Assembly: GCA_016199665.1 (NCBI GenBank)
Contig: JACQGG010000036.1
Location: forward strand, 1-6,169
Length of the DNA: 6,169 bases
Origin: Acidobacteriota bacterium
GTDB taxonomy: Bacteria > Acidobacteriota > UBA6911 > JACQSX01
Direction: 5' to 3'
Below, piece by piece: positions 1 through 6,035 of this stretch. The notes under the pieces are model-generated. The model was given only the letters and a program-made list of their open reading frames with translations. It was not told the DNA's origin and searched no databases. Position 1 is the first letter of the stretch; each line of letters opens with the position of its first letter. Both the position numbers and the translations under genes were made by a program.

Positions 1-586
1 ATTCCGGCCGCGACCAGACAATTTCAGCACTGAAACAGATCGCTATGATTCCGATCATGGAAATGACCAGGGCCTCGATTCGCCGAAAGCCGCGGTTTTG
101 CAGGTAAAGCACGATCAGCACGTCCAGGGCGGTAATGCAGACTCCCCACGTGATGGGGATTCCAAACAGGAGCTTCAGCGCGATTGCCGATCCAATGACT
201 TCGGCCAGATCACACGCGGCAATGGCCACTTCGCAAAGTACCCAGAGCGCAAACGAGGCCCGGCGGGAATAGCTGTCACGGCACGCCTGCGCCAGGTCAC
301 GGCCCGCTCCGATTCCCAGCCGGGCGGCGAGCGGCTGCAGCACCATGGCCATGATATTGGAAAGCAGAACTACCGACAGCAGCGTGTAGGCGAAGCGGGC
401 TCCCCCGGCCAGATCCGTTGCCCAGTTGCCGGGATCCATGTAACCTACGGCAACCAGGTATCCCGGACCTGAAAACGCCAGCATCTTGCGCCAGAAGCCG
501 GCTCCGCCCGGAACAGGGACAGAACGGTACACTTCCGGCAGGCTGGGGAGGAAAGGTATGGATCTCCAACTGCTGTTGCGCTTCAT
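1..586 (-). CDS. mntH: Nramp-family divalent metal (Mn2+/Fe2+) transporter MntH, N-terminal part (cut by window edge)
   Basis: Proton-coupled inner-membrane importer of Mn2+ and Fe2+. Reading the minus strand from the ATG at 586-584 gives 195 uninterrupted residues to the window edge, so the C-terminal half is missing. Residues 51-54 are DPGN (context GYMDPGNWATD), the unwound metal-binding segment of TM1 in Nramp proteins. Further family matches are SNIMAMVLQPLAARLGI (76-92, TM2), CEVAIAACDLAEVIGSAIALKLL (118-140, TM3) and LQNRGFRRIEALV (162-174), which align by eye with E. coli MntH. About five TM segments are present; the TM6 MPH motif would lie outside the window. The N-terminus before TM1 is about 35 residues, somewhat long for the family. 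The start is supported by a GGAAAG Shine-Dalgarno-like sequence six bases upstream. Family is certain; Mn versus Fe preference is inferred. No MntR- or Fur-like operator was recognised upstream. Confidence 0.93.
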   Translation of the reverse strand, partial: MKRNSSWRSIPFLPSLPEVYRSVPVPGGAGFWRKMLAFSGPGYLVAVGYMDPGNWATDLAGGARFAYTLLSVVLLSNIMAMVLQPLAARLGIGAGRDLAQACRDSYSRRASFALWVLCEVAIAACDLAEVIGSAIALKLLFGIPITWGVCITALDVLIVLYLQNRGFRRIEALVISMIGIIAICFSAEIVWSRPE

Positions 587-625
587 AAAATGCTTTCCAC
601 TCGCTTTGCCGACGTCTGAGGACTT

Positions 626-631
626 ATTGTA
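626..631 (-). promoter_or_regulatory. Possible -10 box for mntH
   Basis: On the minus strand TACAAT matches the sigma-70 -10 consensus at five of six bases and lies about 40 bases before the mntH start, giving a leader of about 33 bases. No convincing -35 hexamer is present: the expected place (about 648-654) is occupied by the GCYGATA heptamer array. This is a weak prediction. Confidence 0.25.
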
Positions 632-646
632 ACGCAGTTAACCGGC

Positions 647-674
647 GGCTATCGGCTATCAGCTATCGGCGGTC
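647..674 (-). repeat. Heptamer tandem array 1 (GCYGATA on the minus strand)
   Basis: Four tandem seven-base units lie at 647-653, 654-660, 661-667 and 668-674. On the plus strand they read GGCTATC, GGCTATC, AGCTATC and GGCGGTC; a fifth, decayed unit may follow. On the minus strand the phase is GCCGATA, GCTGATA, GCCGATA. This is the same family as the array at 765-838 but in the opposite orientation. The array lies in the divergent promoter region, upstream of mntH. Confidence 0.8.
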
Positions 675-764
675 GGCCTGCTGTCACTCCACCGCCGGTC
701 TGACATCCCGGCCGCCGAGAGCCGTGCGCCAAGGACCGGCTGCTGAAGGCGTGAAGCTGGCGCG

Positions 765-838
765 GCTGAATGCTGATTGCCGATTGCTGATTGCTGACTG
801 CCGAAAGCTGATGGCAGAAACGCTGAACGCTGATTGCC
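765..838 (+). repeat. Heptamer tandem array 2 (consensus GCTGATT, about ten units)
   Basis: Ten seven-base units run almost without a break: GCTGAAT (765), GCTGATT (772), GCCGATT (779), GCTGATT (786), GCTGACT (793), GCCGAAA (800), GCTGATG (807), GCAGAAA (814), then one extra base, GCTGAAC (822), GCTGATT (829), and a partial GCC (836-838). The array ends seven bases before the ATG of the facilitator gene, where a Shine-Dalgarno sequence would be expected. Any short reading frame through it is a by-product of the repeat. The function is unknown. Confidence 0.85.
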
Positions 839-845
839 TTTTCCC

Positions 846-2141
846 ATGATCGCCAACGTCAACGCACCGGTTCGCAAGACGGAGATCTTCGGATGGTGCA
901 TGTACGACGTCGCCGATTCCGGCTTCACCACCGTCATTGTCACAGCGCTCTATCCTCTTTACTTCGGCAGCATCGTGGTAGGAGACCCCCACAGGGCCGA
1001 CTTTCTCTGGGGGGTCGCCGCTTCGGTTTCCGAAATCGTCGTGGCGGGGTTGGCCCCGGTCCTGGGAGCCATCGCCGATTTCTCAGGCAGTCGCAAGAAG
1101 TTCCTGGGCGGCTGTGCGCTGACGGTCGTGCTTTTCACCTCCTCGCTTTATTTTGTAGGACCGGGGATGGCAGGGCTGGGGCTGACCTTGTTCATCCTCA
1201 GCAACATCGGTTTTGCCGGAGGCGGCGTTTTTATCGACAGCTTTCTTCCCGGAATCTCGAACCCGTCCAATGCCGGGCGCATCTCGGGTCTGAAATGGGC
1301 CATGGGTTACGGCGGAGGACTCTTCTGCCTGGCGCTCTGCCTCCCCCTCGCCAGGAACATTGTCGACCACGCGACGCCGCAACAGCTTGCCGGCGCCCGG
1401 CTGGTGCCGCTGGTCGTCGCCGCCTACTACGCGGTAGCCGTGGTTCCCACCTTCATTTTTCTGCGCGACCGTAGCGTCGCGCGTCCGCTGCCTGAAGGCG
1501 AGAGCACCCTTTCGGTCGGCTTCAGGGAGTTGAAGCGGACGCTGCAGAAAATCCGGCGATATCGGGAGCTGTTCAAGCTGTTTCTCGCTTTCCTTTTTTA
1601 CAACGACGGCATTGTCACAGTGATCTATTTCTCGGCGCGCTACGCGAAGGAGACTTTCGGGTTCACCGCGTCGGAGATCTCTACTCTGTTTATCGCAATC
1701 AACGTGGTCTCGGCCGGCGGCGCGCTGCTGTTCGGCTATCTAGCTGACAGGATTGGGCAAAAGCGCGCTATTTTCATCTCCCTGTGCCTCTGGATCACGG
1801 CCCTGGCGGTCGGGTACCTTGCGCCTTCAAAGGGGTGGTTTTATGCCGTGGCCACGCTGGTCGGCATTGGCGTCGGATCCGCCCAATCCGTCACACGCAG
1901 CCTGGTTGCGCTCTTCACGCCCAAGGAAAACGCGGCGGAGTTTTACGGTTTCCTGGGCGTCGCGGGAAAGACGATGGCCTTCCTCGGCCCGATGGCATTC
2001 GGAACCATCTCCAGCATAAGCGGCAGCCAGCGGCCCGCGCTTCTTTCCATCAGCGTCTTTTTCATTATCGGAATTTTCCTGCTTTCTTGGGTCGATGAAC
2101 AGGGCGGTATCGCAGCCAGCCGGCTCCCGGTCGATGCGTAG
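846..2141 (+). CDS. Major facilitator superfamily transporter, UMF1/Atg22-like (12 TM)
   Basis: A 431-residue integral inner-membrane transporter of unknown substrate. The N-terminal GWCMYDVADSGF (16-27) corresponds to the W-x-x-Y-D-x-A-(N/D)-S-x-F signature of the UMF1/Atg22-like branch. Other family marks are GAIADFSGSRKKF (74-86) in the TM2-3 loop, FYNDGIVTVIYF (251-262), a canonical MFS motif-A loop GYLADRIGQKR (297-307), GSAQSVTRS (344-352) and FYGFLGVAGKTMAFLGP (366-382). Hydrophobic segments fit six plus six helices around a basic, charged central loop (about 207-242). The length is normal and no frameshift is seen. The ATG at 846 is preferred to an in-frame TTG at 834, which lies inside the heptamer array. 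No Shine-Dalgarno sequence precedes either, so translation may be leaderless or SD-independent. The gene is divergent from mntH. Bacterial members are usually annotated only as MFS transporters, and no substrate can be given. Confidence 0.93.
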   Translation: MIANVNAPVRKTEIFGWCMYDVADSGFTTVIVTALYPLYFGSIVVGDPHRADFLWGVAASVSEIVVAGLAPVLGAIADFSGSRKKFLGGCALTVVLFTSSLYFVGPGMAGLGLTLFILSNIGFAGGGVFIDSFLPGISNPSNAGRISGLKWAMGYGGGLFCLALCLPLARNIVDHATPQQLAGARLVPLVVAAYYAVAVVPTFIFLRDRSVARPLPEGESTLSVGFRELKRTLQKIRRYRELFKLFLAFLFYNDGIVTVIYFSARYAKETFGFTASEISTLFIAINVVSAGGALLFGYLADRIGQKRAIFISLCLWITALAVGYLAPSKGWFYAVATLVGIGVGSAQSVTRSLVALFTPKENAAEFYGFLGVAGKTMAFLGPMAFGTISSISGSQRPALLSISVFFIIGIFLLSWVDEQGGIAASRLPVDA

Positions 2142-2154
2142 GAAAAATGGGAGA

Positions 2155-2270
2155 CTAGCCCCGGACTATTCATGAGTTTTCTGCTGCGGCTGCCGATCCG
2201 GGCTAGGGATGGGACAGGGAATCTCAATCTTGGATTCTGCAATTTTTGTTGACCCAGGGGGGCGGCAGCC
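2155..2270. repeat. Two crossing inverted repeats downstream of the facilitator gene
   Basis: Inverted repeat A pairs CTAGCCCCGGA (2155-2165) with TCCGGGCTAG (2197-2206), with one bulged base. Inverted repeat B pairs GGCTGCCG (2188-2195) perfectly with CGGCAGCC (2263-2270). The two cross, so in RNA they would form either a pseudoknot or alternative folds. Neither is followed directly by a T-tract. They may be chance pairs in GC-rich sequence, mRNA 3'-end structure, or relics of a palindromic element. Confidence 0.4.
2218..2247 (+). terminator. Weak terminator-like hairpin after the facilitator gene
   Basis: GAATC (2219-2223) can pair with GATTC (2233-2237), with a flanking G·U pair, and is followed after a short gap by TTTTT (2243-2247). 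The stem is short and AT-containing, so this is at best a weak intrinsic terminator. It is the only T-run near a hairpin in this gap. Confidence 0.2.
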
Positions 2271-2279
2271 AACAATAAT
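2249..2279 (+). promoter_or_regulatory. Possible sigma-70 promoter for the response regulator
   Basis: TTGACC (2249-2254) matches the -35 consensus at five of six bases and AATAAT (2274-2279) matches the -10 at five of six. The 19-base spacer is longer than the ideal 17. Transcription would begin near 2286, just before the foldable segment at 2290-2398, leaving a leader of about 130 bases. The spacing makes this tentative. Confidence 0.3.
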
Positions 2280-2289
2280 TGGGATAGAA

Positions 2290-2398
2290 GTTGGAGTGCC
2301 TCGCCAGCTTGCGCACCCGGCAGATTGGGCCGCAGGTGCGGGTCGCGCCTGATGGCTTGCCGTGCCGGCGCGGCCTGCACTCCGGTCCAATCGGCGAG
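2290..2398 (+). promoter_or_regulatory. Candidate structured 5' leader (three-way junction, possible pseudoknot) before the response regulator
   Basis: Hand folding gives a closed multibranch structure. P1 pairs GGAGTGC (2293-2299) with GCACTCC (2377-2383), extendable outward by G·U pairs. P2 pairs CGCACC (2312-2317) with GGTGCG (2335-2340), continuing as CGGC (2318-2321) with GCCG (2329-2332) across a two-base bulge, with a seven-base loop. P3 pairs 2341-2349 with 2367-2375, nine pairs including one U·G, and stacks directly on P2. CTCGCC (2300-2305) in the junction can also pair with GGCGAG (2393-2398), beyond P1 and just before the ribosome binding site, which would make a pseudoknot. The U·G pair favours the plus-strand transcript. 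It matches no known riboswitch class I can recall. Chance folding of GC-rich sequence remains possible. Confidence 0.35.
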
Positions 2399-2401
2399 TA
2401 T

Positions 2402-2410
2402 GAGAGAGGA
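2402..2410 (+). promoter_or_regulatory. Ribosome binding site that fixes the response-regulator start
   Basis: GAGAGAGGA ends six bases before the ATG at 2417. It supports that start over an in-frame TTG at 2291, which would add 42 residues lacking any receiver-domain character. It lies four bases after the possible pseudoknot strand (2393-2398). Confidence 0.75.
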
Positions 2411-2416
2411 CAGCGA

Positions 2417-2782
2417 ATGGCAAAAGTTCTAGTGGCTGATGATGACCCGGTCATTCTCAATCTCCTTAAGAAATTCCTGGAAAAAAAGAACTACGAAGTC
2501 GTAACCGCTTGCGATGGCGTCGATGCAATTGAGAAGGCGCGGCAGGAGAAGCCGAAGGTTGTGCTGCTGGACATCTACATGCCGCGTAAAAGCGGGCTGG
2601 AAGTCCTAAAGGAAATAAGGGAGCTTGACAGGGACGTCGGCGTCATCATGGTCACGGCGGCAACCGACGAAGCCGTGGGGCGAAACGCCCTCAGCATGGG
2701 GGCATTCGACTATATCATCAAGCCTTTTGACCTGGATTACCTGGAGAAGGTCCTATGGTGGAAGCTGATGCTGATGAATTGA
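2417..2782 (+). CDS. Stand-alone receiver-domain (CheY-like) response regulator
   Basis: A 121-residue cytoplasmic protein consisting of one REC domain and no output domain. The phosphorylation pocket is complete: acidic pair D8-D9 (VLVADDDP), phospho-acceptor D52 (VVLLDIYMP), switch T80 (VIMVTA) and K102 (YIIKPF, with the usual cis-proline after it). The order of strands and helices matches CheY, and the chain ends right after helix 5 (YLEKVLWWKLMLMN). It should accept phosphate from a histidine kinase and act by binding a partner or by passing the phosphate on. No kinase or partner is in the window, so its pathway is unknown. The start is set by a strong Shine-Dalgarno sequence. The last codons contain CTGATG twice, superficially like the heptamer repeat unit. 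The gene follows the facilitator by 275 bases and is probably transcribed separately. It converges on the receptor gene with 10 bases between stops. Confidence 0.95.
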   Translation: MAKVLVADDDPVILNLLKKFLEKKNYEVVTACDGVDAIEKARQEKPKVVLLDIYMPRKSGLEVLKEIRELDRDVGVIMVTAATDEAVGRNALSMGAFDYIIKPFDLDYLEKVLWWKLMLMN

Positions 2783-2792
2783 AAACCCCACC

Positions 2793-5700
2793 TTACCAGA
2801 TGAATTTCAGGCCAAACTGGACCTGGCGGTTCTCGGCTGTTGTACTCTCGATCCTTCCGGCCAGGGGATTTCTGGCGGTCGCCGTGGTGAAAAGGCTGCT
2901 GGAAGGATGACCGAACTGGGCGCGATTTAAGACGTTGAAAACTTCCACCCGGAATTGAAGAGAGAGATTCTCAGAAATCCTGGACAGGGCGCTTTGTTTG
3001 CTCAGAGCCAAATCCAAATTGGCAAAACCTGGACCGATGAGGGTGTTGCGTCCCAGGTTTCCGTATGTATTGGCCGGAGGAATCCCAAAAGCGCTCAAAT
3101 CAAGATACTGATTGGGGTTGCCCTCGCGAATCGGGTTTTCGCTCGCCCCCGGCGCCAGGTCGGGGACGGTCCCGGCGCAAACAGAGCATAGGTGCCGGCT
3201 GATTCCCAGACTGGGCCAAAATGGGGTCCCGGAACTGAGCGACACGATTCCGCTCAGCATCCAGCCGCCCAGCACGGCTCTTGCCACTCCCGGCAAACCG
3301 CTGCCCACCGGCAACTGATAGAGACCGCTCACGGTGAAGGTGTGCCGGCTGTCCAGCTTGGACAGGCCCCGGTCTCCCTTGACGTTGTCCGGGTTGTGCG
3401 CCCGGCCCTCTCCGGCATAGTCGCTGGCGCCGAAGAAATTCGTAGTGGTTCCGTCGTCGATGTTCTTGGACAGCGTATAAGAAACCCGTCCCTGAAAGCC
3501 CGAGCTGAAGCGACGATCCAGTTTGACTTGAAGCCCGTGGTAAAAGGACTGTCCATCTGACTTGCCGTAGCTGACGCTTGACCACTGCGGATAGGGTCGC
3601 GGCGCTCCAGCCGGAATCACCCATCGTCCGTTGACCCGAGCAGACCGAGGCTGGTTCGCCTCAACTAACATAATCAGATGAGTCCCGCGGCCTCCCAGGT
3701 ACCCCAGGGTAAGCACGGTGTCAGAAAAAATCTGTCGAGACAGAGTCAGGTTGAATTTTTGCTCGTAGGCGCTGTTTAAATGAAATTGTATCGGGACGGG
3801 CTGGGTCACCGACTGAGGTCTCCCTTCCGCCAGCGCCCTCTGATACACCTGGTCGATATACGGGAAGAGGTCGGGCGGTGGATTTTGGACTGAGAGATTG
3901 ATGTAAAACGGGGGAGTTCGGGTGCCGGGGACCCGGTAAGCCGGAGGCGTTATCATTTGAAAGAATAGTCCGTAGCCGGCGCGCACCACGGTCTTGCCAT
4001 CCCCGCGCGGATCCCAGGCCAGACCGAGCCGCGGCGCTACGTTGTCCAAACTTGGATTCTTCCACCATGGATCCCCAACGGTGGTCGTGGTGTCATTGAA
4101 ACTCCGAAGGTTAGCCACCTTTCCGTTCACTTCGCGGGGAACGGTGTAAAACTCCCATCGTACTCCCAGGTTCATCGTCAAATGGGACGAAATCCGCCAG
4201 TCATCCTGAAAGTACATTCCCATTAACCATTGCCGGTAGCCCCGAATTCCGTCGCTGCCCGGGCCCATAGCCAGACTAATGCTTTGAGGGATACCGCGCA
4301 GGAAGGCTTCGAGATTGTCAAAACTCCAGCTCCCATAGCGACTCAGGTCGTTATTATTCTGGATTCGTTCCAGGTTGAACCCAAACTTGAGAGAATTGCC
4401 TCCTCGGGTGTAATAAACGTTGTCTATATACTGGAAGAGGTTCTGGACACCTCCTCTTATGTCTCTTCCGCCGGTATTGGATATTCCGCCCCCTATGCCG
4501 ATTCCAGTTCCGCTCCCGCCCAACCAGAGTGGAACACCGGTCCGAAACGTGACCGAGATCGGATGCAACGGCACGGCATCGCCCTTGATCAGCGAACGGT
4601 TGTAGGCGAAACGGCCCACGTTCAACAAGTTGGGTGAAAAACTCGAACTCTGTTCCAGGGTCAGATACTGGGTGCGACTGATCTGCAAATCCAGAAAGTT
4701 GGGCAGATCATAGGGGTTTTGAAGCGCGGCGTCATCGAAGTTGTAACGAACAAAAAACCGGCTTCGCTGGGAGAACTCGTGGTCCACCTTGAGTGTCCAG
4801 TAATCCTCGTGCACCTCGTTTTTACCCACGTTATAATAGGTGGCGACACCCCCGCCGAGGCTGGGCCCATTGGGAAGGGGATACAGCTCCTGAATGACAG
4901 GGCGAACGGTTTGCGCCACCCCAACCTCCCGGAGTCCCCCTCCCGGAGCCGGCAAAAAGCCGCGGCGCGCATTTTCATCGAGGACGAAGGCCGTTTTGGA
5001 CAAACCCTTGATCTGCCTTAAACCTTCGTAGTTGGTAAAGAAAAAAGTCCGGTTCTTGACGAGGGGCCCTCCCAGGCTCGCGCCGAACTGATTTCTCTTG
5101 AACTCCGGCTTGTTCGGAATGGCAAAGAAATTCCGGGCATCCAGGTTGTCGTTGCGGAGAAATTCAAACAGTGTCCCGTGAATCTCGTTGGTCCCGCTCT
5201 TGCTGACCATGTTGAGAATCGCGCCCGTGGAGCGGCCGTACTCAGCGGTGAAATTACTCACCTCCACTCGAAATTCACGGATCGCATCCACTCCCAGAAT
5301 CACGTTCGCCGCGCTGCCCGGCGCCTGGAAATTCAGAAAATTGTTGACGTCTGTTCCGTCCAGCATGTACCCGGTTTGCTCGGGTCGAGAGCCGGCAGAG
5401 GAGACCCGCGTGCCAAACCCTTTGTTGACGTCCTGGCCCGTGTTTCGCACATTAACGGTGCCCGTTTCAAGGAGGGAAAGCTGCGTAAAATCACGCCCGT
5501 TTAGGGGCAATTCAGTCATCTGGGTGGTGGTGATCACCCCGGAAACAGAAGACACCGTGGTATCGACCAGGGGCGCTTCGCCCTGGACGGTCACCTCTTC
5601 GGCGATTTCCCCTATTTGCAGGCTGAGGTCGACAGTCGCCGACTGCGCCACCGTTAATTGGATGCCCCCGCGGACAGCCTTTTTAAAACCCGGCAGCGAC

Positions 5701-5963
5701 GCGACCACGCGGTAGGCGCCGGCCGGCAAACCGGCGACCCGATAGCGACCCTGATCGTCCGAGACACTCTCCTGGCTGCGGCCCGTCTCGGTGCTCTCCA
5801 CGGCGATACTGACACCGGGAAGCACAGCTCCGGTGGCGTCGTGAACTGTCCCGCTTATTGTGGCGGCCGTCTGGCCTCGCGTTGGATGAACATTGAAACA
5901 CAAACCCAGGAGTATCCCGACACAGAGTGCGCTTGCTTTACGATGACAAAGTACTCCGTTCAT
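2793..5963 (-). CDS. TonB-dependent outer-membrane receptor with N-terminal carboxypeptidase-regulatory-like domain (Oar-like)
   Basis: Large outer-membrane transporter, 1056 residues from the preferred start. Order: signal peptide (1 to about 31; basic CHRK, then a hydrophobic stretch to FNV, cleavage near RGQTAA); carboxypeptidase-regulatory-like beta-sandwich (about 35-115, TISGTVHDATGAVLPGVSI and GRYRVAGLPAGAYRV); TonB-box-like EEVTV (122-126); plug domain (about 135-257) with LPLNGRDF (152-159), YMLDGTD (199-205) and AEYGRSTGA (240-248); then a barrel ending QFGLKFIW, with the terminal aromatic residue expected for BAM-dependent assembly. C926 and C929 form a CSVC pair in the late barrel, possibly a disulfide. 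This type is strongly expanded in Acidobacteriota. Substrates are mostly unknown, with glycans or peptides often assumed; none can be assigned here. No SusD-like partner is adjacent. The ATG at 5963 is chosen over an in-frame ATG at 5978 because only the former has a Shine-Dalgarno sequence (GGAGGG). Confidence 0.95.
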   Translation of the reverse strand: MNGVLCHRKASALCVGILLGLCFNVHPTRGQTAATISGTVHDATGAVLPGVSIAVESTETGRSQESVSDDQGRYRVAGLPAGAYRVVASLPGFKKAVRGGIQLTVAQSATVDLSLQIGEIAEEVTVQGEAPLVDTTVSSVSGVITTTQMTELPLNGRDFTQLSLLETGTVNVRNTGQDVNKGFGTRVSSAGSRPEQTGYMLDGTDVNNFLNFQAPGSAANVILGVDAIREFRVEVSNFTAEYGRSTGAILNMVSKSGTNEIHGTLFEFLRNDNLDARNFFAIPNKPEFKRNQFGASLGGPLVKNRTFFFTNYEGLRQIKGLSKTAFVLDENARRGFLPAPGGGLREVGVAQTVRPVIQELYPLPNGPSLGGGVATYYNVGKNEVHEDYWTLKVDHEFSQRSRFFVRYNFDDAALQNPYDLPNFLDLQISRTQYLTLEQSSSFSPNLLNVGRFAYNRSLIKGDAVPLHPISVTFRTGVPLWLGGSGTGIGIGGGISNTGGRDIRGGVQNLFQYIDNVYYTRGGNSLKFGFNLERIQNNNDLSRYGSWSFDNLEAFLRGIPQSISLAMGPGSDGIRGYRQWLMGMYFQDDWRISSHLTMNLGVRWEFYTVPREVNGKVANLRSFNDTTTTVGDPWWKNPSLDNVAPRLGLAWDPRGDGKTVVRAGYGLFFQMITPPAYRVPGTRTPPFYINLSVQNPPPDLFPYIDQVYQRALAEGRPQSVTQPVPIQFHLNSAYEQKFNLTLSRQIFSDTVLTLGYLGGRGTHLIMLVEANQPRSARVNGRWVIPAGAPRPYPQWSSVSYGKSDGQSFYHGLQVKLDRRFSSGFQGRVSYTLSKNIDDGTTTNFFGASDYAGEGRAHNPDNVKGDRGLSKLDSRHTFTVSGLYQLPVGSGLPGVARAVLGGWMLSGIVSLSSGTPFWPSLGISRHLCSVCAGTVPDLAPGASENPIREGNPNQYLDLSAFGIPPANTYGNLGRNTLIGPGFANLDLALSKQSALSRISENLSLQFRVEVFNVLNRAQFGHPSSSLFTTATARNPLAGRIESTTAENRQVQFGLKFIW

Positions 5964-5978
5964 AAGCCCTCCGTTCAT
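5949..5978 (-). repeat. 15-base tandem duplication at the receptor start, creating two ATGs and a Shine-Dalgarno sequence
   Basis: On the minus strand ATGAACGGAGGGCTT (5978-5964) is followed at once by ATGAACGGAGTACTT (5963-5949), identical at 13 of 15 positions. Both ATGs are in frame with the receptor. GGAGGG in the first copy (5972-5967) sits three to four bases before the second ATG, while the first ATG has no comparable site. The downstream ATG is therefore the likelier start, with the first possibly a minor start adding five residues. Confidence 0.7.
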
Positions 5979-5985
5979 GCAGTTG

Positions 5986-6000
5986 CCGGCAAAGGGCCGG
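5986..6000 (-). other. Small stem-loop in the receptor leader
   Basis: CCGGC (5986-5990) and GCCGG (5996-6000) form a perfect five-base-pair GC stem with a five-base loop, 23 bases before the preferred receptor start. On the minus strand no T-tract follows, so it is not a typical intrinsic terminator. It could slightly affect messenger stability or translation, or be chance. The remainder of the 5964-6035 spacer shows nothing recognisable. Confidence 0.25.
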
Positions 6001-6035
6001 TTCCAGGTCCCCCAAGACGACCCAACAACGCTACG

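Noticed and set aside
98..472. Open plus-strand frame of 124 codons at the left edge
   Set aside because: It overlaps the well-supported mntH frame on the opposite strand, has low-complexity charged content and resembles no family.
297..569. Minus-strand 90-codon frame beginning MEIHTFPPQ
   Set aside because: It is the out-of-frame shadow of mntH. The neighbouring frame contains the DPGN motif and runs uninterrupted to the window edge.
647..838. CRISPR array
   Set aside because: The units are 7 bases, contiguous and degenerate, with no spacers, and no cas genes are nearby.
834..845. TTG at 834 as the start of the facilitator gene
   Set aside because: It lies inside the heptamer array, has no ribosome binding site and adds only four residues before an ATG that fits the family's N-terminus.
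659..992. Two minus-strand frames with repeated S-A-I-S/G-N-x-Q residues
   Set aside because: The repetitive peptide is only the translation of the heptamer array, and the frames run into the start of the facilitator gene on the other strand.
2291..2416. 42-codon N-terminal extension of the response regulator from a TTG at 2291
   Set aside because: The receiver domain begins at MAKVLV, a strong Shine-Dalgarno sequence sits before the ATG at 2417, and the extension looks non-coding and folds as RNA.
2166..2460. Minus-strand frames through the gap before the response regulator
   Set aside because: They have no recognisable protein features and no ribosome binding site, and they partly overlap the response regulator.
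2764..2778. CTGATG repeated in the last codons of the response regulator as an invasion by the heptamer repeat
   Set aside because: Only two hexamer copies with 6-base periodicity, in frame as Leu-Met, so more likely ordinary coding sequence.
2773..2806. Direct repeat GATGAATT on both sides of the convergent stops (2773-2780 and 2799-2806)
   Set aside because: Both copies lie in or at the ends of coding sequence and an eight-base match at this distance is readily due to chance. There is no sign of an inserted element.
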